This document shows positions 8,897 to 16,216 of a DNA stretch of 36,851 nucleotides, piece after piece (position 1 is the first letter of the stretch; each line of letters opens with the position of its first letter). The position numbers and the translations under genes were made by a program. The notes under the pieces are model-generated. The model had not been told where the DNA came from, made no database searches, and was given only the letters and a program-made list of their open reading frames with translations. Source of the stretch: a virus; the IMG/VR virus record IMGVR_UViG_3300007760_000948, positions 1-36,851 of that record; one strand, written 5' to 3'.

Positions 8897-9334
8897 GTGC
8901 CAACCTCTTTTCCCATAGGTGGACGCTATCAAGGGCCTGAATGGGCCGACGCAGCGGGGCTTGTCATTCGTCAGAAGGACAAGGTGCTACTCTTACTCCG
9001 TAAGGGCGAACGTGCGCTAACGTGGGGGCTTCCTGGCGGTTACCGAGAGGAAGGGGAGACTCCCCTTCAATGTGCAATCCGAGAAGCCGAGGAAGAGCTT
9101 GGGAGAGTTCCACGGAACCTCAACCTCAAAAAGAAGTGGGCGCACAATATTTTCAGAGGCACCCGCTTTGTGGCTTGGCTTGCCGAAAGCCCGATTCAGT
9201 TCCGACCCTCAAAGCTGGATCGTAGGGAACACTCCCTATGGCGTTGGTACGGAAAAGAAGAAATCAAGAACCTCAAGCTCCATGAAGGTGCCGAGGCGAT
9301 CCTGAAAAAACTCGCCCCTGAATTACTCAGGTGA
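8897..9334 (+). CDS. Nudix hydrolase, 145 aa
   Basis: A perfect Nudix box GX5EX7REUXEEXGU is visible: G48, E54, R62-E63, E66-E67 and G69 (GGYREEGETPLQCAIREAEE starts at residue 47). This family cleaves nucleoside diphosphates linked to another moiety, with E66/E67 binding the metal. The substrate cannot be told; phage Nudix enzymes have been linked to nucleotide pool cleaning, (p)ppGpp or NAD-type substrates. GTG at 8897 is chosen because GGGGGAA lies just upstream; length is typical for the family. It is the last plus-strand gene before a convergent cluster. Confidence 0.9.
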   Translation: MPTSFPIGGRYQGPEWADAAGLVIRQKDKVLLLLRKGERALTWGLPGGYREEGETPLQCAIREAEEELGRVPRNLNLKKKWAHNIFRGTRFVAWLAESPIQFRPSKLDRREHSLWRWYGKEEIKNLKLHEGAEAILKKLAPELLR

Positions 9335-9503
9335 AATTACTATAGACGACTGAGAGAGAGGAAATCGGACAGTTAGCTCGGATTTTTTTTGGACATCCGA
9401 CGTAAGTACCCGTAATAACTCGATATTCTTTTCAAGAAATCTTCTAACTGTCAGAAACCAGGAATTGGTGGTTTTCTTTCGGGGGCCTTGATCCCGGCCT
9501 CCC
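9335..9503. other. Convergent intergenic region with nested inverted repeats
   Basis: GACAGTTAG (9368-9376) is a perfect complement of CTAACTGTC (9444-9452). Inside lie CGGAT/ATCCG (9379-9383 with 9395-9399, loop containing T8) and TTCTT/AAGAA (9426-9430 with 9434-9438). The region could fold as a three-way RNA element or serve as a shared terminator zone for the convergent Nudix and 99-aa genes. No gene was seen in it. TATAGA at 9342 upstream could be a -10 box. Confidence 0.45.
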
Positions 9504-9505
9504 CT
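9481..9505 (-). terminator. Possible terminator-like GC hairpin
   Basis: GGGGGCC (9481-9487) can pair with GGCCTCCCC (9496-9504) with one bulged T, directly at the stop of the minus-strand 99-aa gene. There is no U tract after it on the minus strand, so it is not a textbook intrinsic terminator. Confidence 0.35.
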
Positions 9506-9803
9506 ACTGTGCAGACAACACCAAAATAATCGTGTAAATGACTCGATTGGCTCTAAGGTCGGAGTGCATCGGCCCGTTGTTTCGGTACTCAAAAGTGATG
9601 CCCTTGTCATCTATGTGGGCATTACAGACATGCACTGTATCGAAGAACACTCGAATAGTGCTCCAATCACAATACGCAACAACTCCCGTGTCGGCTTCGT
9701 TGATGCCTTGAATGATCTTATCGGCCAACAGAACGGGGTCTAATTGAAGGAACTCTGCCCCAATCCCATTCTTTAGGATCATCTGGTAAGCGGGATGGAC
9801 CAT
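9504..9803 (-). CDS. Small protein of unknown function, 99 aa
   Basis: ATG 9803 (MVHPAYQMILKNGIGAEF) is one base after the thioredoxin stop, which favours this start over a longer frame beginning at 9887 inside thioredoxin; GGCGGA overlaps the end of thioredoxin as SD. The protein is soluble, with mixed alpha/beta character and the segment VVAYCDWSTIRVFFDTVHVC. No domain recognised. It is the last gene of the minus-strand cluster. Confidence 0.65.
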   Translation of the reverse strand: MVHPAYQMILKNGIGAEFLQLDPVLLADKIIQGINEADTGVVAYCDWSTIRVFFDTVHVCNAHIDDKGITFEYRNNGPMHSDLRANRVIYTIILVLSAQ

Positions 9804-9804
9804 G

Positions 9805-10158
9805 CTACTTTCCGCCTTTAGCCAAAAACGAGTCGTCAAACTGTTCGGAAAGCAGGGAGTGGATTTGTTCGTATGTGGAGAACCCAATCAACCTTCCCAA
9901 TTCTCCCCCCTTTTCGTCAATTAAAACGAGAGTGGGGACAGATCGGACAGCCCATTTGTCGGCGGTTACGGGGTCGGCTTCAACATCGAGGTCATAAACC
10001 TCAACGTCTCCTTCCCATTCGTCAGCTATTTTTTCAAGAGTTGGTTGTATGGCTACACATGGCGTACACCATGCGGCCCCAAACTTCACAAGGAGAAGGG
10101 TTTCTCGTTCCTTTTGTAGGATCTCTCCAAGTGTTTCACTGTCTTTGGGGTCTACCAT
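9805..10158 (-). CDS. Thioredoxin, 117 aa
   Basis: The active site is W30-C31-T-P-C34 (WCTPC) rather than the common WCGPC, and the cis-proline loop is SVPT (P75). Length and the order of beta strands (LLLVKFGAAW, VEVYDLDVE, PTLVLID) fit classical thioredoxin. It reduces protein disulfides in the cytoplasm; a likely partner encoded here is the class II ribonucleotide reductase at 22795-24894, whose C-terminal CxxxxC pair needs a thioredoxin. The start overlaps the end of the Hint-domain gene by 23 bases, indicating coupling. Confidence 0.93.
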   Translation of the reverse strand: MVDPKDSETLGEILQKERETLLLVKFGAAWCTPCVAIQPTLEKIADEWEGDVEVYDLDVEADPVTADKWAVRSVPTLVLIDEKGGELGRLIGFSTYEQIHSLLSEQFDDSFLAKGGK

Positions 10159-11068
10159 TAGGCCACCACTCCGCTTTCAAAACTTGACTCGACACCTCAC
10201 GGGAGTCGGGGATGTTTGTGAATGCGTACATGCTGGCCGTCAGAGCCGTGATTTCATCGGCTCCAAGGTGTTTTGCGAGGGCGTAGCCGAGCTTTACTGT
10301 CCATTCGGCTATTTTCCGCTCATCTTTACGGATTTCTTCCTCTTCCGAGGGTTCTGGACCTTCCGCTTTTACCGCTTCGTGTTCATCTTCGTCAATCTTA
10401 GCGTTGTGGGCAACCAGCCCATCTACGATGTATGTGTGAGGGGCTTCCTTCATTTCCATCACATAAACATTGGCAGGGTGCTCAATAATTTCAATGGAAC
10501 GGACTTCGGAAGAGACTTTCATGCCCCCAAGGATCTCTAACAAGGAGTCTCCAGCCCGAATATTCCCTGCCTCTACCCATCCTGTGCGAGTTAGAAGAGG
10601 GTGGGATTCAGTTACCCGCACCTTCGTATCCCCAACACTGATTTGAAGGTATTGCTCCACGGGGGAGCTAAGGATCTTTTCTACGGTTACCGAGCAGACA
10701 GTGCCCGTGTTTTCGTTAAATCCGAGAACCTTGCTCCCATAAGACAAAGCCTCAATGGGCATAGTTCCTGTCTTAGTGGAGATTTCTGAACCTTCAACGA
10801 AACAGCTACCTCCGCCACCGAAGCCGCCACTGGGGGCGTAGCTACTACCGCCACCGCCACTGTCGCTTTTGCTTTTACCTTTGGCGACTTTCGCCCAACG
10901 GTTCGCAATAGAGTCACAAAGGGAGCCACGGGCAGCTTTGATTGCTGAAGCCAAGCCTTCTTCGGTGGCACTTTTTGGGAGTTTGCTATGGTTGGCAACC
11001 ACCATTCGGTTCAAGGCCACGGCAATCCGTGGGTTTACTCCGAGATCAATGAGGTCTTGAAAGATCAT
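10136..11068 (-). CDS. Protein with intein-like Hint domain in a glycine linker, 310 aa
   Basis: A Hint domain spans about residues 89-222: C89-F-V-E-G-S after GGFGGGGS, block B T153-E-S-H156 with PLLTRTGWVEAGNI, and the C-terminal block HTYIVDGLVAHN ending H221-N222. The next residue is Ala223, not Cys/Ser/Thr, so classical protein splicing is not expected; this fits bacterial intein-like (BIL type A) or related autoprocessing domains that cleave peptide bonds. Flanks are an 88-residue helical, Gly-rich N-part and an acidic then helical C-part (about 224-310). ATG 11068 is chosen (GGAAGGAG 6 bases upstream, ATGA overlap with the preceding gene) over TTG 11083. There is no homing endonuclease insert. 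The host protein itself is unknown, possibly a virion component. Confidence 0.82.
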   Translation of the reverse strand: MIFQDLIDLGVNPRIAVALNRMVVANHSKLPKSATEEGLASAIKAARGSLCDSIANRWAKVAKGKSKSDSGGGGSSYAPSGGFGGGGSCFVEGSEISTKTGTMPIEALSYGSKVLGFNENTGTVCSVTVEKILSSPVEQYLQISVGDTKVRVTESHPLLTRTGWVEAGNIRAGDSLLEILGGMKVSSEVRSIEIIEHPANVYVMEMKEAPHTYIVDGLVAHNAKIDEDEHEAVKAEGPEPSEEEEIRKDERKIAEWTVKLGYALAKHLGADEITALTASMYAFTNIPDSREVSSQVLKAEWWPNGRPQRQ

Positions 11069-11559
11069 TGTAGCTCCTTCCAAACAGAAATCAGCCCAAA
11101 CTGATCTTTGTCATAGCCGTGCCGATGTGGTCGAAAGGTAGAATAGCCCCCCCAAGATTTGCTCAGGTCAGATTCGGCTTCTTTGGAGCCTTTGCCAGGG
11201 AAGTATTCGCCCGTGTCCTTCTTACAATGCTCTGATCCCGGCTCCTTATACTTGCAGTAGATACTCCAAGCTGTCGCCCAAACCTTTGCGTCATCATAGT
11301 CAGGATTCTTATCTTGGACGCTTTTGGCGTACTCCTCGACCTTCTTCGGGATGTTGACCGCTACTTTATCTGATTTCGGAGGATTTGATTTCATAGCACT
11401 CACCACGGCACGAAGTTCTTTCTCTGACATATCATCCAAGTGTTCTTTACCCACCACCTGCTTAGTCCATGCCATAAAGCCGGGATCGTTATCCCAACTG
11501 ACATTCAGCTTATCCGCTAAATTGTGGACATCTTTAGGCGTGGTGGCAGCTTTCGACAT
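11065..11559 (-). CDS. Virion-like protein of unknown function, 164 aa
   Basis: It has two recognisable segments. About residues 15-55 (WDNDPGFMAWTKQVVGKEHL followed by DDMSEKELRAVV) resemble a small helical module seen in several phage proteins. About 78-115 (VEEYAKSVQDKNPDYDDAKV then WATAWSIYCKYKEPGSEHCK) resemble a short module found at ends of phage structural or unknown proteins. Function is not known. ATG 11559 has AGGGG nearby; a longer frame to 11589 would overlap the previous gene. The end overlaps the Hint-gene start by four bases. Confidence 0.7.
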   Translation of the reverse strand: MSKAATTPKDVHNLADKLNVSWDNDPGFMAWTKQVVGKEHLDDMSEKELRAVVSAMKSNPPKSDKVAVNIPKKVEEYAKSVQDKNPDYDDAKVWATAWSIYCKYKEPGSEHCKKDTGEYFPGKGSKEAESDLSKSWGGYSTFRPHRHGYDKDQFGLISVWKELQ

Positions 11560-11570
11560 TCTTGAAACCC

Positions 11571-11933
11571 CTACTGTGGTTTCCCGCAAGGACCAGACTC
11601 GCCTTGTCCCTTAGGACAGGTTTTACGACCCTTGTTCCCTTTTTCCACATAGCCGGGATAATTCTTGTTGTACTTGCTCTTGGGCTTAGAAACGCCAGAG
11701 CCGTACTCGTTGTAGATATCGTTGCAGTAATTGCCCTTCCCAGGTTTGCCTTGCCCCTCATAATCGTCATGTGAGTGGTAGCAGGCTTCCATATCCTCCG
11801 CTTCCATATCCTCCTCGGCTTCCATCATTGATGGAAGCAAGGCGTATTTCTGGATTAGGGGTAGCAGATGGGGGCGCAGTTCGGGCTTGGCGTGGGCCAA
11901 TCGTACCGTGCGCTCAAAAAGGTTCTTGTTCAT
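11571..11933 (-). CDS. Small virion-like protein, 120 aa
   Basis: ATG 11933 follows GGAGGATGAA; an in-frame start at 11975 lacks an SD. The N-terminus (NLFERTVRLAHAKPELRPHL) ends in a Lxxxx-K/P-ELRPHLLPLI motif that I have seen in small structural-type phage proteins, usually as an N-terminal helix. The rest is low-complexity: an acidic Met/Glu stretch (MEAEEDMEAEDMEA) then a Gly/Lys/Tyr/Cys-rich tail with four Cys. Function unknown. It is followed closely by the 164-aa gene with a related virion-like character. Confidence 0.7.
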   Translation of the reverse strand: MNKNLFERTVRLAHAKPELRPHLLPLIQKYALLPSMMEAEEDMEAEDMEACYHSHDDYEGQGKPGKGNYCNDIYNEYGSGVSKPKSKYNKNYPGYVEKGNKGRKTCPKGQGESGPCGKPQ

Positions 11934-11997
11934 TTCATCCTCCGGTAAGGGGCGGGACACGTTCCCCCGCTTCAATCAAAAGAGGATGATAGAAGGT

Positions 11998-12690
11998 CTA
12001 TTGCTTATTTGCCCGTCTCATGCGCTTTGGGCCAAGCCATTTCCATAGGCGGGTCTGCATAGGGCCAGAACGGGTCAGGGTGTGGTACAGCCGCCTACAA
12101 TCTTCGGTGTCTTGCATGGCCGTATGAGCACCCTCCGTAGACCAGCCGAGCCATTTTCGACAGTTTACGAGGGACACGCTGTTCAGCCCTGTGGGTTTGA
12201 GGTGGGTTCGGGCAAGGTCTTGGGTATCAATTTCGGCCACATGATCAAGGTCAGATTCGTAGCTGGTGCTGGTAAAAAGCTCTTGAATAAAACGAAGGTC
12301 GAATTTGATATTATGGCCAACAACAATGGCCCCCTCCAACCTTTCAGCTACGAGTGGGGCCACGGTAGTAGGACACCAAGCATCTTCCCACGCTTTAGGC
12401 GTATAGCCATTGATTTCGAGGGCCTTGGGATGGGCCGTATGTATATGTTGAGGGGCAACCTTGACGCACCAATACTCCACCGAACCCTCAGTGGTTTCGG
12501 TGATCATGGCGATCTCAATAATCTCGGCTTTGTCTGGCCCCGGCTTGAGGCCCGTAGTTTCGGTATCAAGAAAAACGGTTTTGGTTTGCGGAGTTCTGCC
12601 AAGCAGATTTCTAAAGAACTTCCGCCCCTTTTCAACGAGGGCATGGATAGCCCACGCTTGCTCACGGGCTGTTTGTCGATCTAAATACAT
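11998..12690 (-). CDS. DnaQ-like 3'-5' exonuclease (DEDDh), 230 aa
   Basis: The three exonuclease motifs are in order: ExoI DTETTGL (D42, E44), ExoII HNIKFDLRF, and ExoIII HTAMQDTEDC with the His five residues before the last Asp, which defines the DEDDh type. This is the fold of the DNA polymerase III epsilon subunit and RNase T. An N-terminal 30-residue helix precedes the fold; the C-terminus is basic (KRMRRANKQ) and could bind nucleic acid. It may proofread for, or trim DNA beside, the replication proteins at 21-37 kb; there is no polymerase in the window. ATG 12690 follows GGCGAGGG. Confidence 0.9.
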   Translation of the reverse strand: MYLDRQTAREQAWAIHALVEKGRKFFRNLLGRTPQTKTVFLDTETTGLKPGPDKAEIIEIAMITETTEGSVEYWCVKVAPQHIHTAHPKALEINGYTPKAWEDAWCPTTVAPLVAERLEGAIVVGHNIKFDLRFIQELFTSTSYESDLDHVAEIDTQDLARTHLKPTGLNSVSLVNCRKWLGWSTEGAHTAMQDTEDCRRLYHTLTRSGPMQTRLWKWLGPKRMRRANKQ

Positions 12691-12703
12691 CCCTCGCCAC
12701 CCC

Positions 12704-13195
12704 TCACACCTCTAAATCAGCTATCCGTTTTTCTTCTTTCTCGATTACAGGCCAAATCCTGTTCCAATCGTCAATGTGCATAACTCTGCACGACATGAAG
12801 ATAGGATACCCGTTGATGGATCGTGGTAGGGACTTATCCCAATACTCCCAAATTAGTCCAAGCTGTTGTTTGTATTGTTGCTCAAGATGATCGTTTGCCT
12901 TTCGCCAGTTCTCTAAAATCGTTTCTCGGTTGTCGTGAAGACGATCAAAATCTTCTACGGCCATATCCTCAGGTATCTCTTCGGGAAACTCTGGCTCCCT
13001 AATCTCTGGAAGCACTCCCCCGAATAGGACGGGGTAGAAAACATGCCCCAACATACCTTCATCGTGGGGCCGAAGATGGCACGATGAAAAGATATGGTTC
13101 TTAAGCCAATCCCGAACGAAGTCCTTTCGCTCTTGATCATTCATTCGAGGGATCAAGAGAGGGGTTTTGGCTGGTTTTACGTCTTCATCGGCCAA
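12704..13195 (-). CDS. Protein of unknown function, 163 aa
   Basis: The start is TTG 13195 (TTG GCC GAT), with GGGAGGG 8 bases upstream inside the end of the preceding gene. The protein is acidic in the middle (EPEFPEEIPEDMAVEDF), Trp-rich (WRKANDHL, WEYWDKS, WNRIWPVI), and ends in a charged helix. No domain recognised. It overlaps the 142-aa gene by 19 bases, so the two are probably translated together. Confidence 0.65.
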   Translation of the reverse strand: MADEDVKPAKTPLLIPRMNDQERKDFVRDWLKNHIFSSCHLRPHDEGMLGHVFYPVLFGGVLPEIREPEFPEEIPEDMAVEDFDRLHDNRETILENWRKANDHLEQQYKQQLGLIWEYWDKSLPRSINGYPIFMSCRVMHIDDWNRIWPVIEKEEKRIADLEV

Positions 13196-13605
13196 CGGCT
13201 TTTCCCTCCCCCTCGTAGGTTTGCGGCGGTGTTAACGGTTTCGATCACCTTATCGGCATAGGGGTGGGTAGCCGTACCCTTCAAGTAGATTGCAAGGATC
13301 GCCCCTCCGTCAAAGGTTCCTTTTTCGGTTTGACGGCGATCAGCGATGACATGAATATCCTCAAGCCCAAAGTAGGCGTAGTCGGTGCCACGGTCGCTTG
13401 GGTTTGTAGACAAGACTCGAAAGAGGGGTTGGTCATCATAAACTCGACCGTCCAAGTTTCCATGAACGGCGATCTGTGGCCCAAACTCGTGTTGGTAATC
13501 CTTCATAAAGGAAACATGGACACGAACTCGTTCCCCGTCCATTTCCTTCAAAAGCTCAAAGTGTTCCTCTGAGTTCAGGACAATGGCTTTCTTGATGTCG
13601 TTCAT
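13177..13605 (-). CDS. Protein of unknown function, 142 aa
   Basis: ATG 13605 follows GGAG six bases upstream (CATAGGAGACTTCA). The predicted protein is mixed alpha/beta, with strands such as RVRVHVSFM, PQIAVHG, GGAILAIYL, and a basic end (GGGKSRWPMKT). No motif recognised. It lies between the MGTDIH-family gene (9-base gap) and the 163-aa gene (overlap) in the minus-strand cluster. Confidence 0.7.
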   Translation of the reverse strand: MNDIKKAIVLNSEEHFELLKEMDGERVRVHVSFMKDYQHEFGPQIAVHGNLDGRVYDDQPLFRVLSTNPSDRGTDYAYFGLEDIHVIADRRQTEKGTFDGGAILAIYLKGTATHPYADKVIETVNTAANLRGGGKSRWPMKT

Positions 13606-13614
13606 TGAAGTCTC

Positions 13615-14295
13615 CTATGAATCAAAACTGATACAGATGCGAATGTTCTCCCCGCCATACTTGTTGGCAGCTTCTTGAAACTTGGTGGACAGCAACCACC
13701 GTCGAAAAGATGAGTCGGCCAAGGGCTTCCAACGCCAACGGGCTTTGACATAGATCAACCCCGTAGGTTCTCCGCTCTTGTGGATTTCCACGGCTTCCTT
13801 TTCGGTTACCATGCGGGTTCCGCCACCCCCGACACCACCACTCCAAAAACTCGGTACGGTGTTGGAAGACTTTTTCCAATCGACCCATTCATCGAAGGCG
13901 AGAACCCCGTCCGTAATCACTTCTCGTGTCCACGGAGCGTTCAAGGCTTCGTCGTAGGTACACCAAGTAAAGCTGTGGTATCCGTTGAGCCAGTGTTCGT
14001 CCTTTACAGGGAAGCAGGTGTCTTCGGGAACCCCACGATTGGGAAAGCAAGGTCGCACAGGGTCACACCGAACAGACCCGCCAAATCCGACCCCATTCCG
14101 AACATCCGCCAGCATCGCAAACAAGTCGTAGTTTCGATGAAGGGGGTACTCGTTTAGGAGAGTAATTGATTCAGGGGCTTCGTGGTTCTCATAAGCCAGC
14201 CTGACCTGTTCCCATGTTGGAAAGACCTCTGACAGTTCTTCCCATTTTCCATTTCCATTACGGCGTTCAACGCCCAAGTGAATATCGGTTCCCAT
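13615..14295 (-). CDS. Conserved phage protein starting MGTDIH, 226 aa
   Basis: The N-terminus MGTDIHLGVERRNGNGKWEE and the later NYDLFAMLADVRN are hallmarks of a family of phage and bacterial proteins of unknown function that begin MG(C/T)DIH. The usual Cys at position 3 is Thr here. A Gly-rich loop (SGGVGGGG) separates the two halves. The conserved D-x-H near the start could bind metal, but that is inference. ATG 14295 fixes the family N-terminus; the SD is weak. Confidence 0.8.
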   Translation of the reverse strand: MGTDIHLGVERRNGNGKWEELSEVFPTWEQVRLAYENHEAPESITLLNEYPLHRNYDLFAMLADVRNGVGFGGSVRCDPVRPCFPNRGVPEDTCFPVKDEHWLNGYHSFTWCTYDEALNAPWTREVITDGVLAFDEWVDWKKSSNTVPSFWSGGVGGGGTRMVTEKEAVEIHKSGEPTGLIYVKARWRWKPLADSSFRRWLLSTKFQEAANKYGGENIRICISFDS

Positions 14296-14315
14296 ATTAA
14301 TCCATAATCCTCGTT

Positions 14316-14357
14316 CCCCCCGTTTGGGGGCTGTGGGGGGCAGTTTCCCGCCCCCCG
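14316..14357. other. Two adjacent G/C-only hairpins between minus-strand genes
   Basis: CCCCCC (14316-14321) with GTTT loop pairs with GGGGG (14326-14330), and GGGGGGC (14335-14341) pairs with GCCCCCC (14350-14356) around an 8-base loop. They lie in the 73-base gap between the 275-aa gene and the MGTDIH gene. With no U tract they may attenuate or stabilise transcripts rather than terminate them. Confidence 0.55.
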
Positions 14358-14368
14358 TTTAGTTGACC

Positions 14369-15196
14369 TTATGCGGCATCTTCCAGAGCCGTGAGGCCCA
14401 AAACTTCGTTAGCGTCCTTGGCCGTGATCTCAAGACCGTGTTCGGTCATGGCAAGTGCGGCCTGACCACCGACCTTGAGCCGCCACTGTTCCCCCGCAGG
14501 GATACGGTATTGGACATAGCGGCGGGAAGGGAGCTTGAACCACGATTCGATGCGCTTCTTGGCAATCGCCTTACCACCGCTTTTGGTGGCGGGCTTCGGG
14601 TGTTCCGCTTCTTCAACCACTCGGCTTGCGATATGCAACCCTGCGATATGGATCGAACCTGCTTCGGGAGTACGGCTATCTTCAGCCGCATCTACACCAC
14701 CGTTGCCGATATAGACCTTACAGCCCTTGACCTTGCGACCGTCCACTTCAAGAGGCTCATACACATGGGCCGAAGTAGAAGTGTTGGTGCCAGCCAGAGT
14801 CTTGTCGATAGACTCCATGATGGCTTCGTAAGCGTCCTTGAAGTCTTGGGCCGTGATCGCCACATCCTGTGTAGCGTTCTTGCCTCGACCACTCCAAGCC
14901 AGCAAACCAGCATCGGCGGCTTTCGTTTCGAGAGTCGTGAACAGATCAGGGTCGTTAGCCAAAGCCTCGACCAGAATAGCTCTGTCCCGTGTTTTGAGAT
15001 TGAGGTAGTTGACCCCACCCAAAATGACCGCAGCTACCTTGTCGTCTCCAACACGGTATTTGGCACCTTTAGGGCCACGAAGTTGTCCCGCCTTCTGGAC
15101 GGCAACTGAAAGGAAGCGGTTTTCCAACTTCCCTGCGTGATCCGCATTGTTCAAGTGTAGTGCAGCGGCTACTGGGCTTGCGTTTGTTCCATACAT
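14369..15196 (-). CDS. Protein of unknown function, 275 aa
   Basis: ATG 15196 (MYGTNASPVAAALHLNN) follows AAAGGAAAACTAAG; an ATG at 15220 has no SD. The protein is Ala/Lys-rich and soluble, with a Ser/Thr/Gly linker near 140-150 and a basic segment at about 210-225 (KSGGKAIAKKRIESWFKLPS) that could bind nucleic acid. No known domain. It has its own strong copy of the putative phage promoter (15256-15289) and is followed by G/C hairpins, so it may be expressed more strongly than the genes after it; this is inference. Confidence 0.72.
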   Translation of the reverse strand: MYGTNASPVAAALHLNNADHAGKLENRFLSVAVQKAGQLRGPKGAKYRVGDDKVAAVILGGVNYLNLKTRDRAILVEALANDPDLFTTLETKAADAGLLAWSGRGKNATQDVAITAQDFKDAYEAIMESIDKTLAGTNTSTSAHVYEPLEVDGRKVKGCKVYIGNGGVDAAEDSRTPEAGSIHIAGLHIASRVVEEAEHPKPATKSGGKAIAKKRIESWFKLPSRRYVQYRIPAGEQWRLKVGGQAALAMTEHGLEITAKDANEVLGLTALEDAA

Positions 15197-15255
15197 CTTA
15201 GTTTTCCTTTGGACTATCATTAGTCACGGTTTAAGCGGAGCTTTGTGCTCCTGTT

Positions 15256-15289
15256 CGTACTACCGACAGGGCTATCAATTAGCCCCCCC
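15256..15289 (-). promoter_or_regulatory. Putative phage promoter, main subtype
   Basis: Minus strand: GGGGGGGCTAATT, 10 bases, then TCGGTAGTACG. It is the best match to the window consensus and lies about 60 bases before the 275-aa gene at 15196, heading the minus-strand cluster. Confidence 0.65.
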
Positions 15290-15526
15290 TTCACATGAAA
15301 TGTTGATGACTCCAGTGCCAGCACCATCAGCGGGCCAACGGGGGTCGCTGGCATTGAGGTGGGCGTGGAAGTCCACGATCTTGCCGTCTGCGAAAAGGAG
15401 CAGATCGCCACAGTTGGGGCAATCACAGGTGGCACCCTCACATTCAGCAATGTCGCTGATGCCGGGGATGCCGAAGCCCTTTCCACAGTTGGGGCAGTCA
15501 AATCGAATGTCGTTAGTATCGCTCAT
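15275..15526 (-). CDS. Small zinc-ribbon protein, 83 aa
   Basis: Two Cys pairs (CPNCG at 11-15 and CDCPNCG about 20 residues later) form a likely zinc ribbon, followed by LLLFADGKIVDFHAHLN and a Gly-rich end. Zinc ribbons of this size are common in nucleic-acid-binding proteins; the function is unknown. There is no SD: the start at 15526 is only 8 bases from the end of the ACGGTA box of a putative promoter, so the mRNA may be leaderless. The 3' end overlaps the downstream promoter of the 275-aa gene. Confidence 0.72.
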   Translation of the reverse strand: MSDTNDIRFDCPNCGKGFGIPGISDIAECEGATCDCPNCGDLLLFADGKIVDFHAHLNASDPRWPADGAGTGVINISCEGGAN

Positions 15527-15534
15527 ATGGAGGC

Positions 15535-15562
15535 TACCGTTCGGCTGTCGAATCGGCCCCCC
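15535..15562 (-). promoter_or_regulatory. Putative phage promoter for a leaderless gene
   Basis: Minus strand: GGGGGGCCGATT, 10 bases, then ACGGTA, with the start codon 8 bases further. It sits back to back with the plus-strand copy at 15582-15608. Confidence 0.55.
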
Positions 15563-15581
15563 TTACTACCTTTTAATTAGA

Positions 15582-15608
15582 GGGGGCTGTTTAGCTTACT
15601 AATCGGTA
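15582..15608 (+). promoter_or_regulatory. Putative phage promoter for a leaderless gene
   Basis: GGGGGCTGTTT, 10 bases, then TCGGTA (15603-15608), with ATG 15617 after 8 bases. Spacing is identical to the other copies. Confidence 0.6.
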
Positions 15609-15616
15609 AACTGAAC

Positions 15617-15796
15617 ATGGACAGACACCTACAAGCGATACTGTTGAGACAGCGGGGGCAGAACGGCCCCTTGGTCATGGAGCTTTTGGAGAAGCTATCG
15701 CCAGAGGCGAAAGAGCGACTCTTCCGAATCCTCCAAAACATGGAACAAGACAACCAAAGTGCAAATGGCAAATTACGCCGCTACGGAATGAGGTAG
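15617..15796 (+). CDS. Small protein, 59 aa, probable leaderless mRNA
   Basis: The ORF begins MDRHLQAILLRQRGQNGPLV and ends KLRRYGMR. It is amphipathic and helical, with ELLEKLSPEAKERLFRIL in the middle, so a small regulator or adaptor is possible; no family recognised. There is no SD, and the start codon falls 8 bases after the TCGGTA box. The next gene starts 3 bases after its stop and uses GAGG inside this ORF as SD, supporting translation through this region. Confidence 0.6.
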   Translation: MDRHLQAILLRQRGQNGPLVMELLEKLSPEAKERLFRILQNMEQDNQSANGKLRRYGMR

Positions 15797-15799
15797 AAA

Positions 15800-16216
15800 A
15801 TGAAACCGAATCTGACAATCGATACTGAAGATGCCGCTTCCATTCGTGAAGCCCAAGAGGTCTTGAACAAAGTGATCCTTCCATGGTCGCCAGACTCCTC
15901 CCACCCCCCTCGATTTATTCGAGTTAACGGTTTGGGAACACAGGTTGCACTTGTGTCCTCATGGTTGGGTGGCTTCGGTGACTCACACGGGGGAACTGAT
16001 GGATGGGGCTACCGAAGTTGTCCTCAAGGTCAGGGTCACTCCACCAGCGGGATCGAAAACACTAAAGAAGAAGCGATGGCACAGGTGGACGCTTTTCTTG
16101 CACAGCACTTCTCCTTCTCGGTTTTGACCGATGACAACGACCCACATTGCGACGAGCCAAATGACGCTCACGGGTGCTACGGCACGAAAGACAACTACGC
16201 TTTCAGGCTTCAATAA
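15800..16216 (+). CDS. Protein of unknown function, 138 aa
   Basis: ATG 15800 follows GAGG six bases upstream. The protein begins MKPNLTIDTEDAASIREAQE and has a Gly/Trp-rich middle (SSWLGGFGDSHGGTDGWGYR) and a Cys/His/Asp-rich end (DNDPHCDEPNDAHGCYGTKD) that could bind a metal. No domain recognised. It is in a run of small plus-strand genes that starts at the promoter at 15582. Confidence 0.7.
   Translation: MKPNLTIDTEDAASIREAQEVLNKVILPWSPDSSHPPRFIRVNGLGTQVALVSSWLGGFGDSHGGTDGWGYRSCPQGQGHSTSGIENTKEEAMAQVDAFLAQHFSFSVLTDDNDPHCDEPNDAHGCYGTKDNYAFRLQ

Noticed and set aside
10049-10540. 163-aa plus-strand frame opposite thioredoxin and the Hint gene
   Set aside because: Phe-rich shadow frame; both minus-strand genes are supported by motifs.
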